Below, one piece after another: positions 13,582 through 20,770 of a DNA stretch of 22,805 bases; the first letter of the stretch is position 1; each line of letters starts with the position of its first letter. The notes under the pieces were generated by a model that was not told the origin of the DNA, did no database searches, and was given only the letters and a program-made list of their open reading frames with translations. Location: the NCBI GenBank assembly GCA_019237595.1, contig JAFAGU010000336.1:1-22805 (forward strand), in the 5' to 3' direction. Both the position numbers and the translations under genes were made by a program. This DNA is from Betaproteobacteria bacterium (lineage in GTDB: Bacteria > Pseudomonadota > Gammaproteobacteria > Burkholderiales > SG8-39).

Positions 13582-13975
13582 GTTTCACGGCGAGCAGGAA
13601 ATGCTCCGCGCCCGCAGCGCGGGCCTGCAGCATCGCCTTGACGACGATGCCCTGCGGCGCTACCTCGTCGGCCGCAACGATGACTGTGGCGCTCGCTGCC
13701 TGGAGCATCGGGCGCAGCGTTGCCGCGAGCCGGTCGAGCGTGACGGGGGTCTGGTTGAGGAAAATCTCGCCTCCTGCACGCACGGTCAGCGTCACGGGCG
13801 TCTTCACCTGCATGGGAGAAGCCTCGCCCTGCGGCAGATTCACCGCGAGCGAATTCAGGCTCTGCATGGAAAGCGATGCCAGCATGAACGTCGCGAGCAG
13901 GAAGAACATGACGTCGATCATCGGGATGATCTCGATCCGGCCCTTCTTGTGCTGCCGCAGCCGGCGCAGCTTCAC
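13571..13975 (-). CDS. exbD: Biopolymer transport protein ExbD
   Basis: A 134-residue inner-membrane protein. A short cytoplasmic N terminus (KLRRLRQHKKGRIEI) leads into one transmembrane helix (about residues 17-38, IPMIDVMFFLLATFMLAS). The helix contains the conserved proton-carrying Asp in PMIDVMFFLL. The periplasmic domain includes VTLTVRAGGEIFLN and VIVAADEVAPQGIVVKAML. With ExbB it forms the proton-driven motor that powers TonB. The start is the GTG at 13975, which makes a GTGA overlap with the exbB stop. The longer upstream frame is a shadow inside exbB. Confidence 0.95.
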   Translation of the reverse strand: MKLRRLRQHKKGRIEIIPMIDVMFFLLATFMLASLSMQSLNSLAVNLPQGEASPMQVKTPVTLTVRAGGEIFLNQTPVTLDRLAATLRPMLQAASATVIVAADEVAPQGIVVKAMLQARAAGAEHFLLAVKRGD

Positions 13976-14616
13976 GGGTGCGGTCCGCCCTTCGCTGCAT
14001 CGATGCGGATCCGGTCGATCAGCCTCGTGCCGAGTCGCTCCATCTCGTCGTGGACCTGGGCTTGCAAGCGCGAAAAATAGTTGAACGCGAACAGCGCGAC
14101 CAGGGCGACGAAAAGGCCAAGCGCCGTCGCGATCAGCGCCTCGGCAACGCCGGCCGTCACGGCGGTCGGATCGACGAGCCCTTTCGCGCCGATGAGTCCA
14201 AACGACTGCATCATGCCGACGATCGTGCCGAGCAATCCCAGGAGCGGCGCGGCCGTGACGGTGGTCTCCAGAACCCACAGCCCACGGCCCAGCGAATTCT
14301 CGACTTGTTGGGCCTCGTCGCCGGCCCTCGACTCGACCCACCACGCCGGCTGCTCGTGGTTTGAGAGAATCACGCTGAAGAACCGGCGGTAATAGTTGCG
14401 CGCCGGCATGGCCGTAAGTCTCGCGGCGAGCGCCTCCCACTTCAGCTCGTAGGTCTCGACCAGTTCGACGAGCGGGTCTGGCAGCCGCACGTGGCGCCAA
14501 TACAGGTAAGCCTTGTCGGCAATGATCGCGCACGCGAGAAACGCGAGCACCGCGATGGGGTAGACCATCACGCCACCGGCCTTGATAGCCGTGATCGCGT
14601 AGTAGATGTTCTGCAG
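13972..14616 (-). CDS. exbB: ExbB (MotA/TolQ/ExbB proton channel), probable CTG start
   Basis: A 214-residue inner-membrane motor subunit. The first transmembrane helix (about residues 15-34, VMVYPIAVLAFLACAIIADK) is followed by a cytoplasmic loop. The two MotA/TolQ/ExbB helices (about 120-195: LETTVTAAPLLGLLGTIVGMMQSF, AEALIATALGLFVALVALFAFNYF) are well conserved. The start is uncertain. The ATG/GTG pair near 14577 would begin inside the first helix, and other conventional starts lie within the receptor gene. CTG at 14616 gives the family-like N terminus MQNIYYAI and follows GGAGAAAGG (14622-14630) by 5 bases. The stop overlaps the exbD start. The gene starts 34 bases downstream of the receptor. 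Confidence 0.88.
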   Translation of the reverse strand: MQNIYYAITAIKAGGVMVYPIAVLAFLACAIIADKAYLYWRHVRLPDPLVELVETYELKWEALAARLTAMPARNYYRRFFSVILSNHEQPAWWVESRAGDEAQQVENSLGRGLWVLETTVTAAPLLGLLGTIVGMMQSFGLIGAKGLVDPTAVTAGVAEALIATALGLFVALVALFAFNYFSRLQAQVHDEMERLGTRLIDRIRIDAAKGGPHP

Positions 14617-14650
14617 GAAGGCCTTTCTCCGGGACTGCGTCCCTAGCGTA

Positions 14651-17008
14651 TCAGAACACCTTGGTGACGCCCGCGTAGACGGCCCGACGCTGACCGAACG
14701 CAGGAGGACCGACGCCGATGCCCGTGCCGTCGCGGAGCTCGTAGATCTTGTCGAACACATTCACGACAGCCAATCGACCGTCGAGGCGCCCGAGCGGCGT
14801 GTCGTCGAATCGATGCACAGCGGCGACGTTCACGACCGTGTACGACGGTAGATGGCCGCTGTTCTTGTTCAGGCTGCCGTCCGGCGTGATTCTCAGCCCT
14901 GAGCCGAATACTGCATCGACGCTGTAGCGCGTCTTGCCTCCCTGATAGGACACTCCGCCGCTCGCGGTATAGGTCTGGTCGTGGTCGAGATGAACCCAGT
15001 TGGTCGCAATGAAGTTGAGGTCCGATTGCTGGAATCCCGCGGAAGCCTGCGAGGAAACGATTTCCTTGCCGAGCGCGGTGGACCAGGCGAGATTCGCGTA
15101 TGCGCTGAGGTTGTCTTTCTTGTAGTTGGCGGTGAGCTCGAGCCCCTGCACCCGTCCCTCCTTGTAGTTGAATGGCGTGAAAATGGGCGCCGGGCCGAAC
15201 TGGCCTTCGTCGAGAAGGTCGGTGACGCGCTTGTAGTAGTAGTCCACGCCGACGTTGAGCGCTGAAGTGAGCCGATGGGTGAGGCCGACGTCGAAGTAGT
15301 GCGTTCGCTCGGGAAGCACGGGATCGTTGGGGACGCCGGCCGGCGCGGCGGCCGAAGTGTTCGCGAACAGCGCGATCGTCTTCGGCGTCACAAGCTCCGT
15401 CGGTGGTGGCGTGAAATAGCGCGAATAGGCCGCGTGCAGAGTAGTCTGGGGCGTCCACTGCCACGTCGCTCCGAGGCGCGGGCTGAGCTGGTCCGCCTTG
15501 ACGAACGCGTTCATCTGGTCGTAGCGCAGGCCGTAGTTCAGGTTGAGCTTCGACGTCAGCTTCCACTCGTCCTGCACATAGATGCCGAACAGGTGGTTCC
15601 CTCCACGGGAATTGTTGTCCTGGATGTTGACGATGTTGTTCGACGCATCGAACACCGTGGCGTTGTTGTTGCTCACCACGGACTCGTTGCTGAAGAAGAT
15701 GCCGCTGCGCAGCGTATGGCGCTCGTTCAGCCGCGCGCTCGCGTCCGCCTGGATCCCGGTCGCCCGGTCGCTCTTGAAGAGCTCCGAAGCATTTCCAAGG
15801 AACACGAGATCGCCGTTCGGGTCGGGCGTGAAATGCAGGCTCGTGTACCGCTGGAACACGGCGACCTGATAGTCGATGTTCTCGCCCAGCGTGCTCTGAA
15901 GCGCGAGGATGCCGTACCGGTTCACCTCGCGCTGCTTCTCGTCGAGATTCGCCGAGTCGAACATCGTGCTCCCGTTCAGAGTCGTGAATCCGGTGGTCTG
16001 GTCCGGCTGGTTCCCGGGGATATTCGGGATCTGGAACCGCCCCTCGTATGTGCCGAACATCGCCGTGAGGCGCGTCGTTGCACTGGGCAGCATCGAGAAA
16101 TACGCGAAGCCCTTGTCCTGGCGCGTGAGATCGTGGATTGCTTCGACGTTCGGCGTGGGATTCTCGAGGCCGAGCGTGTTGCGGACGTAGGAGCCGGTGA
16201 GATAGTAGTTCACCGGTCCGGCCGCCCCGCTGAGCTCGAGCCCAGGATTGAACGTGTTATGGCTGCCGAACAGCACGCCGGCACGCCCGCCGGGCTCATA
16301 GGCGCTCTTCGTCTCGATCTCCACCACGCCCGCCGTGCGATAGCCGTACTGGGCCGGCAGCGCGCCGGTCAGGAGGTCGATGCGGTCGCCGAATCGCGTG
16401 TCCAGGGCTGAACCAAACCCGGTGATGCCCTCCGGAAGGATGACGCCGTTGATCCGGTATTGGATGTTGGCGTGATCGCCGCGGATATGGAGCTGGCCGA
16501 AGTTGTCGTTCGCCACGCCCGGCGCGCGCGTGAGGAGATCATTGAAGCTGGTGTTTTCCCCAAGCGGCAGGCTTTCGATGTCGGCACGCTGGAAGGTGAA
16601 CTGGCTGCTGCCCGTCCGGGGCGAGAGCTGGTTCCTCGCTCGATCGAGCCGCTCCGCGGCGACTCGCACGTCGAGCGCCTGCTCGCTTGCCATGGCGAGC
16701 GCGACAGGCGCGGGGTCCGCATTGCCGACCGTGACGATCGCCGTTCCCTGCCGAAACGACGCTTTCTCCGACACGATGGCGTAAGTGCCGGCGGGGACGC
16801 CGGCAAAGAAAAACCGGCCGTCGTCCGTAGTACGTGTTTGCCCGACCGCGTTGCCGTCGGCTGCCATCAGCGATACTTGAGCGCCCGCGATCGGCCGCCC
16901 GAGTGCGTCGCTGACGACGCCGCGCACCTGGCGGCCTTCCTGAGCGGATGCGAGCGCCACGACGAGCAAAGTCGCGACGAACGCCAGATAGGTTCGTGCC
17001 TGTTTCAT
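14651..17008 (-). CDS. TonB-dependent outer-membrane receptor with carboxypeptidase-regulatory-like N-terminal domain
   Basis: A 785-residue protein. The signal peptide covers residues 1 to about 22 (MKQARTYLAFVATLLVVALASA). A CarboxypepD_reg-like beta-sandwich follows at about 27-110 (VRGVVSDALGRPIAGAQVSL, GRFFFAGVPAGTYAI). The plug domain lies at about 135-240 (SLPLGENTSFNDLLTRAPGV, QLHIRGDHANIQYRINGVILPEG). The beta-barrel follows and ends in an aromatic residue (AGVTKVF), as required for outer-membrane insertion. The ATG at 17008 is preceded by GGAG with an 8-base spacer, and an upstream ATG 20 codons earlier is less likely. The substrate is unknown. The flanking COG0523 GTPase, ABC genes and exbBD-tonB suggest a metal or a metal chelate. 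I see no obvious His-rich loop of the ZnuD kind. Confidence 0.93.
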   Translation of the reverse strand: MKQARTYLAFVATLLVVALASAQEGRQVRGVVSDALGRPIAGAQVSLMAADGNAVGQTRTTDDGRFFFAGVPAGTYAIVSEKASFRQGTAIVTVGNADPAPVALAMASEQALDVRVAAERLDRARNQLSPRTGSSQFTFQRADIESLPLGENTSFNDLLTRAPGVANDNFGQLHIRGDHANIQYRINGVILPEGITGFGSALDTRFGDRIDLLTGALPAQYGYRTAGVVEIETKSAYEPGGRAGVLFGSHNTFNPGLELSGAAGPVNYYLTGSYVRNTLGLENPTPNVEAIHDLTRQDKGFAYFSMLPSATTRLTAMFGTYEGRFQIPNIPGNQPDQTTGFTTLNGSTMFDSANLDEKQREVNRYGILALQSTLGENIDYQVAVFQRYTSLHFTPDPNGDLVFLGNASELFKSDRATGIQADASARLNERHTLRSGIFFSNESVVSNNNATVFDASNNIVNIQDNNSRGGNHLFGIYVQDEWKLTSKLNLNYGLRYDQMNAFVKADQLSPRLGATWQWTPQTTLHAAYSRYFTPPPTELVTPKTIALFANTSAAAPAGVPNDPVLPERTHYFDVGLTHRLTSALNVGVDYYYKRVTDLLDEGQFGPAPIFTPFNYKEGRVQGLELTANYKKDNLSAYANLAWSTALGKEIVSSQASAGFQQSDLNFIATNWVHLDHDQTYTASGGVSYQGGKTRYSVDAVFGSGLRITPDGSLNKNSGHLPSYTVVNVAAVHRFDDTPLGRLDGRLAVVNVFDKIYELRDGTGIGVGPPAFGQRRAVYAGVTKVF

Positions 17009-17092
17009 TTCCACCACTCCCATGGCTGAAAGCGATCCGCCGCGCGCGGTCGCGTTCGAATCGCTCACGCCGCGGGTGAAGAGCTTCGGCTG

Positions 17093-17425
17093 CTAGGCGG
17101 GCAGGGGTGGGTCCCGGGAACCGGGAGAGCGAACGGCGCCGTGCGCGATGGAATCGCGGTACGGCCGGAATTCCGTGGAAGCTGGAAAAACAACCGGAGT
17201 ACTGGTCGCCTGGGCGCTAACGCCTCCGAGAACGACGTCGAGCGCGGAATGGAAGCTGCACAGCTGGTCAGGCGCCTTGCCCGCGTATCCGCTACCCGGA
17301 TCGCTGAATGCGGTGTTCTCGCTGATCGCCCTGCCCGCGTGCCAAACGTGGTGGCCGAGAGCACTCGCCTGCGCGGCGAGGAGGGCGCCAACGACAACCA
17401 ACCGCACTAGAAGGCGAAGCGCCAT
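17093..17425 (-). CDS. Small secreted His/Cys-containing protein of unknown function
   Basis: A 110-residue protein that I do not recognise with certainty. A signal peptide (residues 1 to about 22, LLVRLVVVGALLAAQASA) is followed at once by GHHVWHAG (His25, His26, His29). A CSFHS motif (Cys56, His59) could complete a metal site. The rest is unstructured-looking and ends SRDPPLPA. Small exported proteins of this style, some labelled DUF2946, often accompany TonB-dependent metal receptors. That resemblance is loose and by memory. The gene starts 3 bases after the DUF3299 stop and is followed by an 84-base gap before the receptor start. I found no regulatory palindrome in that gap. Confidence 0.65.
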   Translation of the reverse strand: MALRLLVRLVVVGALLAAQASALGHHVWHAGRAISENTAFSDPGSGYAGKAPDQLCSFHSALDVVLGGVSAQATSTPVVFPASTEFRPYRDSIAHGAVRSPGSRDPPLPA

Positions 17426-17428
17426 TCG

Positions 17429-17905
17429 CTACTTTGCCTGCTCGGCGTCCGTGAGGCGGTAGAAGATGCCGCTCGGGTCGTCCTTGAGCACGGCGAGCCT
17501 GCCCGTAATCACGAGCGCGTCGAAGGTGTACTTCACCGGCTTCTTCATCTGCACCTCGACCAGGCTCTCGGGACCGCCTGGCAGGCAGAAGGCGCAGGTC
17601 GACGGCATCGCCGAGAGGACGAAGTGCGTCTGTTTCTCGCCCATCTCGAGCGACATCATGAAGCCCTGGACCTTGATGTCCTTGCGATCCAGCGCGGCGA
17701 CGTTCGAGGAGAACTGGGGCACGTAGCGGTCCTTCTGCTTCACGAGCTCGACCTGCGCGAAGGTCTTCCACGAAACGATGTCCTTGCGCTCCTCGAGCGG
17801 CTTGAACGGCGCGTTCGGATCCATCCCCGGCGGCGCGACGTGCTGGGCCGCGGCAGGAAAGGAGATCAGGCAGGCGGAGAGGATCGTCAGGCCGGTCTTG
17901 GTCAT
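17429..17905 (-). CDS. DUF3299 family periplasmic protein
   Basis: A 158-residue protein with a signal peptide (residues 1 to about 21, TKTGLTILSACLISFPAAA) and a DUF3299 domain. The diagnostic blocks are DIVSWKTFAQVELV, DIKVQGFMMSLEMG, FVLSAMPSTCAFCLPGGPESLVEV, and a C-terminal strand with VITGRLAVLKDDPSGIFYRL. The CAFC pair (two cysteines, two residues apart) could bind metal or form a disulfide. A DUF3299 gene is the partner of the ABC ATPase and permease in the Pseudomonas aeruginosa zinc-starvation locus PA4063-PA4066, as recalled. Here it also follows the permease gene, 56 bases downstream. The longer upstream frame is antisense-like noise, and the ATG at 17905 sits exactly before the signal peptide. 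Confidence 0.87.
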   Translation of the reverse strand: MTKTGLTILSACLISFPAAAQHVAPPGMDPNAPFKPLEERKDIVSWKTFAQVELVKQKDRYVPQFSSNVAALDRKDIKVQGFMMSLEMGEKQTHFVLSAMPSTCAFCLPGGPESLVEVQMKKPVKYTFDALVITGRLAVLKDDPSGIFYRLTDAEQAK

Positions 17906-17961
17906 GGTCGCCTCGGGCGCAAAGTATTGGCCGAATCGGCCGGCTTTGCAATCCTCGCCGT

Positions 17962-19158
17962 CTACCCTGCGGCGAGCGTCCTGGAGACGTCGGTACGATA
18001 CGCCCGCCAGGCCGGCGGTATGGCCGCAAGCACGCCGACAAGGAGCGCGCCCGCGGCGAGCCAGAGCTCGCCCGCCTCGAAATGGCGAGCGCTGACGGGC
18101 GGCTGCTGCGCGGCCTCCATCCAGAGGCCGAGCGCCCCGGCGAAGAGGTGGCCGAGAAGAAGGCCGGCGGCCGTCCCGAGCGCGGCGAGGACCAGCCCCT
18201 CCAGGACGAGCAAGGCGAAGAGGCGCCCGGGCGTGGCGCCGAGTGCGCGCATGATTGCGAGGTCGTAGCGCCGCTCCTCGAGCGCGGAGTAGAGCGCGAT
18301 GAAGACCGACGCGCCCGCGGCAGCGATGAGCACGAGCGCAAAAGCGCGCAGCGCCTCGATCCCGGCGCCGACGATGCGGAAGAGCCTCGCGGTCTCGAAA
18401 GCGGGCGAGGCAGCCTGCAGGCCGCTTTTCGCGTTGATCGCGCGCGGCAAGGTCGCTGCCGCAAGCGGCGACGCGTACTGCACGAGCAGCACCGTCACCT
18501 CGCGGTCGTCGTCCGCGCCGGCCTTGCCGGCTTCGTGCTTCTCGCCATGCTCGTGCACCGCCCATACGCTCTCGATGGGCGTGAGGACCAGGCGGTCGAG
18601 GACGGAGTGCGTCGGCGAGAGGATGCCGACCACAGTGTAGGGCGCCGCGTGCTCCTCGCCCTCGGCGCCAAGGCCGTGGGCGCCGGTGAACCGGCTTCCG
18701 ACCTGCGCACCGCTGCGCGACGCGGCTTCGGCGCCGAGCACCGCTTCCATGGGCTGCTCGTAATACTTTCCCGCCTTGAGCTCGGCACCATAGTGATCTA
18801 GGTACTCGCGCCCGGCGCCGACGATGCGGAAGCCCCGCCAGCTGTCCCCCATGGCGAGCGGCATCGCCTTCCGGACCATCGGGCTCTTCTTGAGCGCCAT
18901 CGCGTCCGCCAAGGGGATGTTCCCCGTCGGGGCGTCGAGCTGGTAGATCCCCGAGAGGATGAGCTGCATCGGGCTGCCTTTCGCGCCGACCACGAGGTCG
19001 ATGCCTCGCGCGTCGCGGCCCATCGTCGCCTCCAGCTGCGCGACAACGATGAGCGCCGCGGCGATCACACCCACCCCGAGGGCGAGCAGCCCGAGGCTCA
19101 GCGCCGTCTGCAACGGCCGCGCGCGCAGATAGCCCGCCGACAGGGTAGCGAGGTTCAT
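17962..19158 (-). CDS. FtsX/MacB-type ABC transporter permease with His cluster
   Basis: A 398-residue inner-membrane protein. One N-terminal helix (about residues 18-41) precedes a large periplasmic domain (about 42-265). Three C-terminal helices follow (about 268-290, 315-345, 365-388), the type VII ABC (LolE/MacB/FtsX) topology. Such permeases do mechanical work on periplasmic partners and do not pass solutes through a channel. In the periplasmic domain a stretch at about residues 202-208 (HEHGEKH) adds three histidines next to a GADDD segment, a plausible metal-binding loop. The ATG overlaps the ATPase stop (ATGA). The permease, ATPase and DUF3299 protein form the core of the putative zinc module. 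Confidence 0.9.
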   Translation of the reverse strand: MNLATLSAGYLRARPLQTALSLGLLALGVGVIAAALIVVAQLEATMGRDARGIDLVVGAKGSPMQLILSGIYQLDAPTGNIPLADAMALKKSPMVRKAMPLAMGDSWRGFRIVGAGREYLDHYGAELKAGKYYEQPMEAVLGAEAASRSGAQVGSRFTGAHGLGAEGEEHAAPYTVVGILSPTHSVLDRLVLTPIESVWAVHEHGEKHEAGKAGADDDREVTVLLVQYASPLAAATLPRAINAKSGLQAASPAFETARLFRIVGAGIEALRAFALVLIAAAGASVFIALYSALEERRYDLAIMRALGATPGRLFALLVLEGLVLAALGTAAGLLLGHLFAGALGLWMEAAQQPPVSARHFEAGELWLAAGALLVGVLAAIPPAWRAYRTDVSRTLAAG

Positions 19159-19796
19159 TTCCTGAGCACGAGCGTCTTCTCGAAGCGGCTCTTGAGGCGC
19201 GCGTCGTGAGTCCCTACCACGAGCGTCGCCTGCCGGCGCCGCGCCTCCTCGATGAGGAGGTCGGCCGCGCGGACGGCGGATTCGTCATCGAGGCTCGCGG
19301 TCGGCTCGTCGGCGAGGAGCAGCGCCGGGCCGTTCACCACCGCACGCGCGATTGCGACGCGCTGCTGCTCGCCTTGCGAGAGCTCGCGTGGTAGGCGCTC
19401 CGCCTTGTCCGCGACGCCGAGCGAGGCGAGCGCGGAGTCGATCGCCGCGTCGTCCTGCGGCAGGCCGGCGAGGTATTGCGCGAGCCGGACGTTCGCTCGC
19501 ACGCTGAGATGGCCGACGAGGTGCAGCGCCTGCAGGACGATGCCGACGTTCCGCGACCGCCAGCGGTCGAGCGTCCTGCCTGCGAGCGACCGCAGGTCGG
19601 CGCCGAGGACGGAGAGCGCTCCAGCGCTCGGCGTGAGGAGGCCCGCAAGCAGGTGAAGGAGCGTCGTCTTGCCGCTGCCCGAAGATCCGACGACGAGCCA
19701 GCGCTCGCCCGCGGCCACCCGCCACTCGGGAACGCGGAGAACGACGCTGCTGCCGTATCGCTGCTCGAGGCCCGCGGCGATTATTTCGCGAGGCAT
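19155..19796 (-). CDS. ABC transporter ATP-binding protein (LolD/MacB-like)
   Basis: A 213-residue cytosolic ATPase. Walker A is GSSGSGKTT (residues 37-45), the signature motif is LSQGEQQR (a variant of LSGGQ), Walker B is ALLLADEPTASLD, and the switch histidine is in GTHD. The small size and sequence style fit the LolD/MacB group that pairs with FtsX-like permeases. The ATG at 19796 lies inside the last codons of the COG0523 gene (16-base overlap), and its stop overlaps the permease start, so all three are co-translated. The open frame continues upstream through the GTPase gene but is a shadow there. Confidence 0.93.
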   Translation of the reverse strand: MPREIIAAGLEQRYGSSVVLRVPEWRVAAGERWLVVGSSGSGKTTLLHLLAGLLTPSAGALSVLGADLRSLAGRTLDRWRSRNVGIVLQALHLVGHLSVRANVRLAQYLAGLPQDDAAIDSALASLGVADKAERLPRELSQGEQQRVAIARAVVNGPALLLADEPTASLDDESAVRAADLLIEEARRRQATLVVGTHDARLKSRFEKTLVLRK

Positions 19797-20761
19797 TCCT
19801 CGAGGCCGGCGATGAAGAGGTCGCGCGGCAGCTTCTTGCCGATGAAGACGAGCACCGAGCTCTTCTTCTCCTGCTTCGCCCAGGGCTTGCCGAGGTCGCC
19901 GCCCATCATCATGTGCACGCCCTGGAAGACCACGCGCCGCGGATTGCCCTTCATCCACAGCACGCCCTTGTAGCGCAGGAGGTCCGGCCCGTAGACCTGG
20001 ATCATTCCGGAGAGGAAGCCCTCGAGCTTGTCCGCCTGGAAGGGCTTGTCGGACTTGAACACGAAGGATTCGACCTCGTCGTGGTGCTCGTGGTGCGAAT
20101 CGACCAGGAACTCCGGGTCGAGCTCGAGGATGGCGTTCAGGTTGAACCCGCGGATGTCGAGCACTTCCTCGATCGGCGCGTTGCCGAAGTCGACCTTCTT
20201 GATCGGCGCCCGCGGGTTCATGCGCTTGAGGCGCTTGATGAGATCCTGGATCTCTTCTTCCTTCGCGAGATCGGTCTTGGAAAGCAGGATCCGGTCGGCG
20301 AAACCCACCTGCTCCTGGGCTTCGTGGAATTCGTCGAGCTGCTTGGGCGCGTGCTTCGCGTCGACTACCGTGACGATCGAGTCGAGGAGGTAGTAGTTGC
20401 CGATGTCCTCGTCCGTGAAGAAGGTCTGGGCCACGGGGCCTGGGTCCGCCATGCCGGTGGTCTCGATCACCACGCGGTCGAACTTGAGCGCGCCCTTGTC
20501 GCGCTTCTCGCGCAGCGACCCGAGGATGCGGATGAGGTCGCCGCGCACCGTGCAGCAGATGCAGCCGTTGTTCATCTCGACGATCTGCTCGTCGGACTTC
20601 TCGATGATCTCGCTGTCGACGCCCACCTCGCCGAACTCGTTCTCGATCACGGCGATGCGCTTGCCGTGGTCTTCCTTGAGGATGCGGTTGAGGAGCGTGG
20701 TCTTCCCCGCGCCGAGGAAGCCCGTGAGGATCGTGACCGGGACCATCTGGTTCTCTTGCAT
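19781..20761 (-). CDS. COG0523 (CobW/ZigA/YjiA-like) metal-chaperone GTPase
   Basis: A 326-residue G3E-family GTPase. Walker A is GFLGAGKT (residues 14-21) and the metal-binding CxCC motif is CICC (residues 67-70). Also present are ENEFGEVGVD, ETTGMADPGP, the guanine-specificity motif SKTD, and a C-terminal CobW domain. A histidine cluster in SHHEHHDE joins the two domains, as in members that handle zinc. Such proteins deliver metal, usually zinc under starvation, to client enzymes. The CobW label alone does not imply cobalamin synthesis, and no such genes are nearby. It starts 9 bases after the rRNA methyltransferase and overlaps the ABC ATPase, so it probably leads the metal block or is co-transcribed with xerC. 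Confidence 0.92.
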   Translation of the reverse strand: MQENQMVPVTILTGFLGAGKTTLLNRILKEDHGKRIAVIENEFGEVGVDSEIIEKSDEQIVEMNNGCICCTVRGDLIRILGSLREKRDKGALKFDRVVIETTGMADPGPVAQTFFTDEDIGNYYLLDSIVTVVDAKHAPKQLDEFHEAQEQVGFADRILLSKTDLAKEEEIQDLIKRLKRMNPRAPIKKVDFGNAPIEEVLDIRGFNLNAILELDPEFLVDSHHEHHDEVESFVFKSDKPFQADKLEGFLSGMIQVYGPDLLRYKGVLWMKGNPRRVVFQGVHMMMGGDLGKPWAKQEKKSSVLVFIGKKLPRDLFIAGLEECLAK

Positions 20762-20770
20762 GGCGAAATT

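Noticed and set aside
16900..17092. Search for a Zur box upstream of the TonB receptor, and likewise upstream of the DUF3299 and COG0523 genes
   Set aside because: No AT-rich inverted repeat resembling a Zur or Fur site is visible in these short gaps. Metal regulation remains inference.
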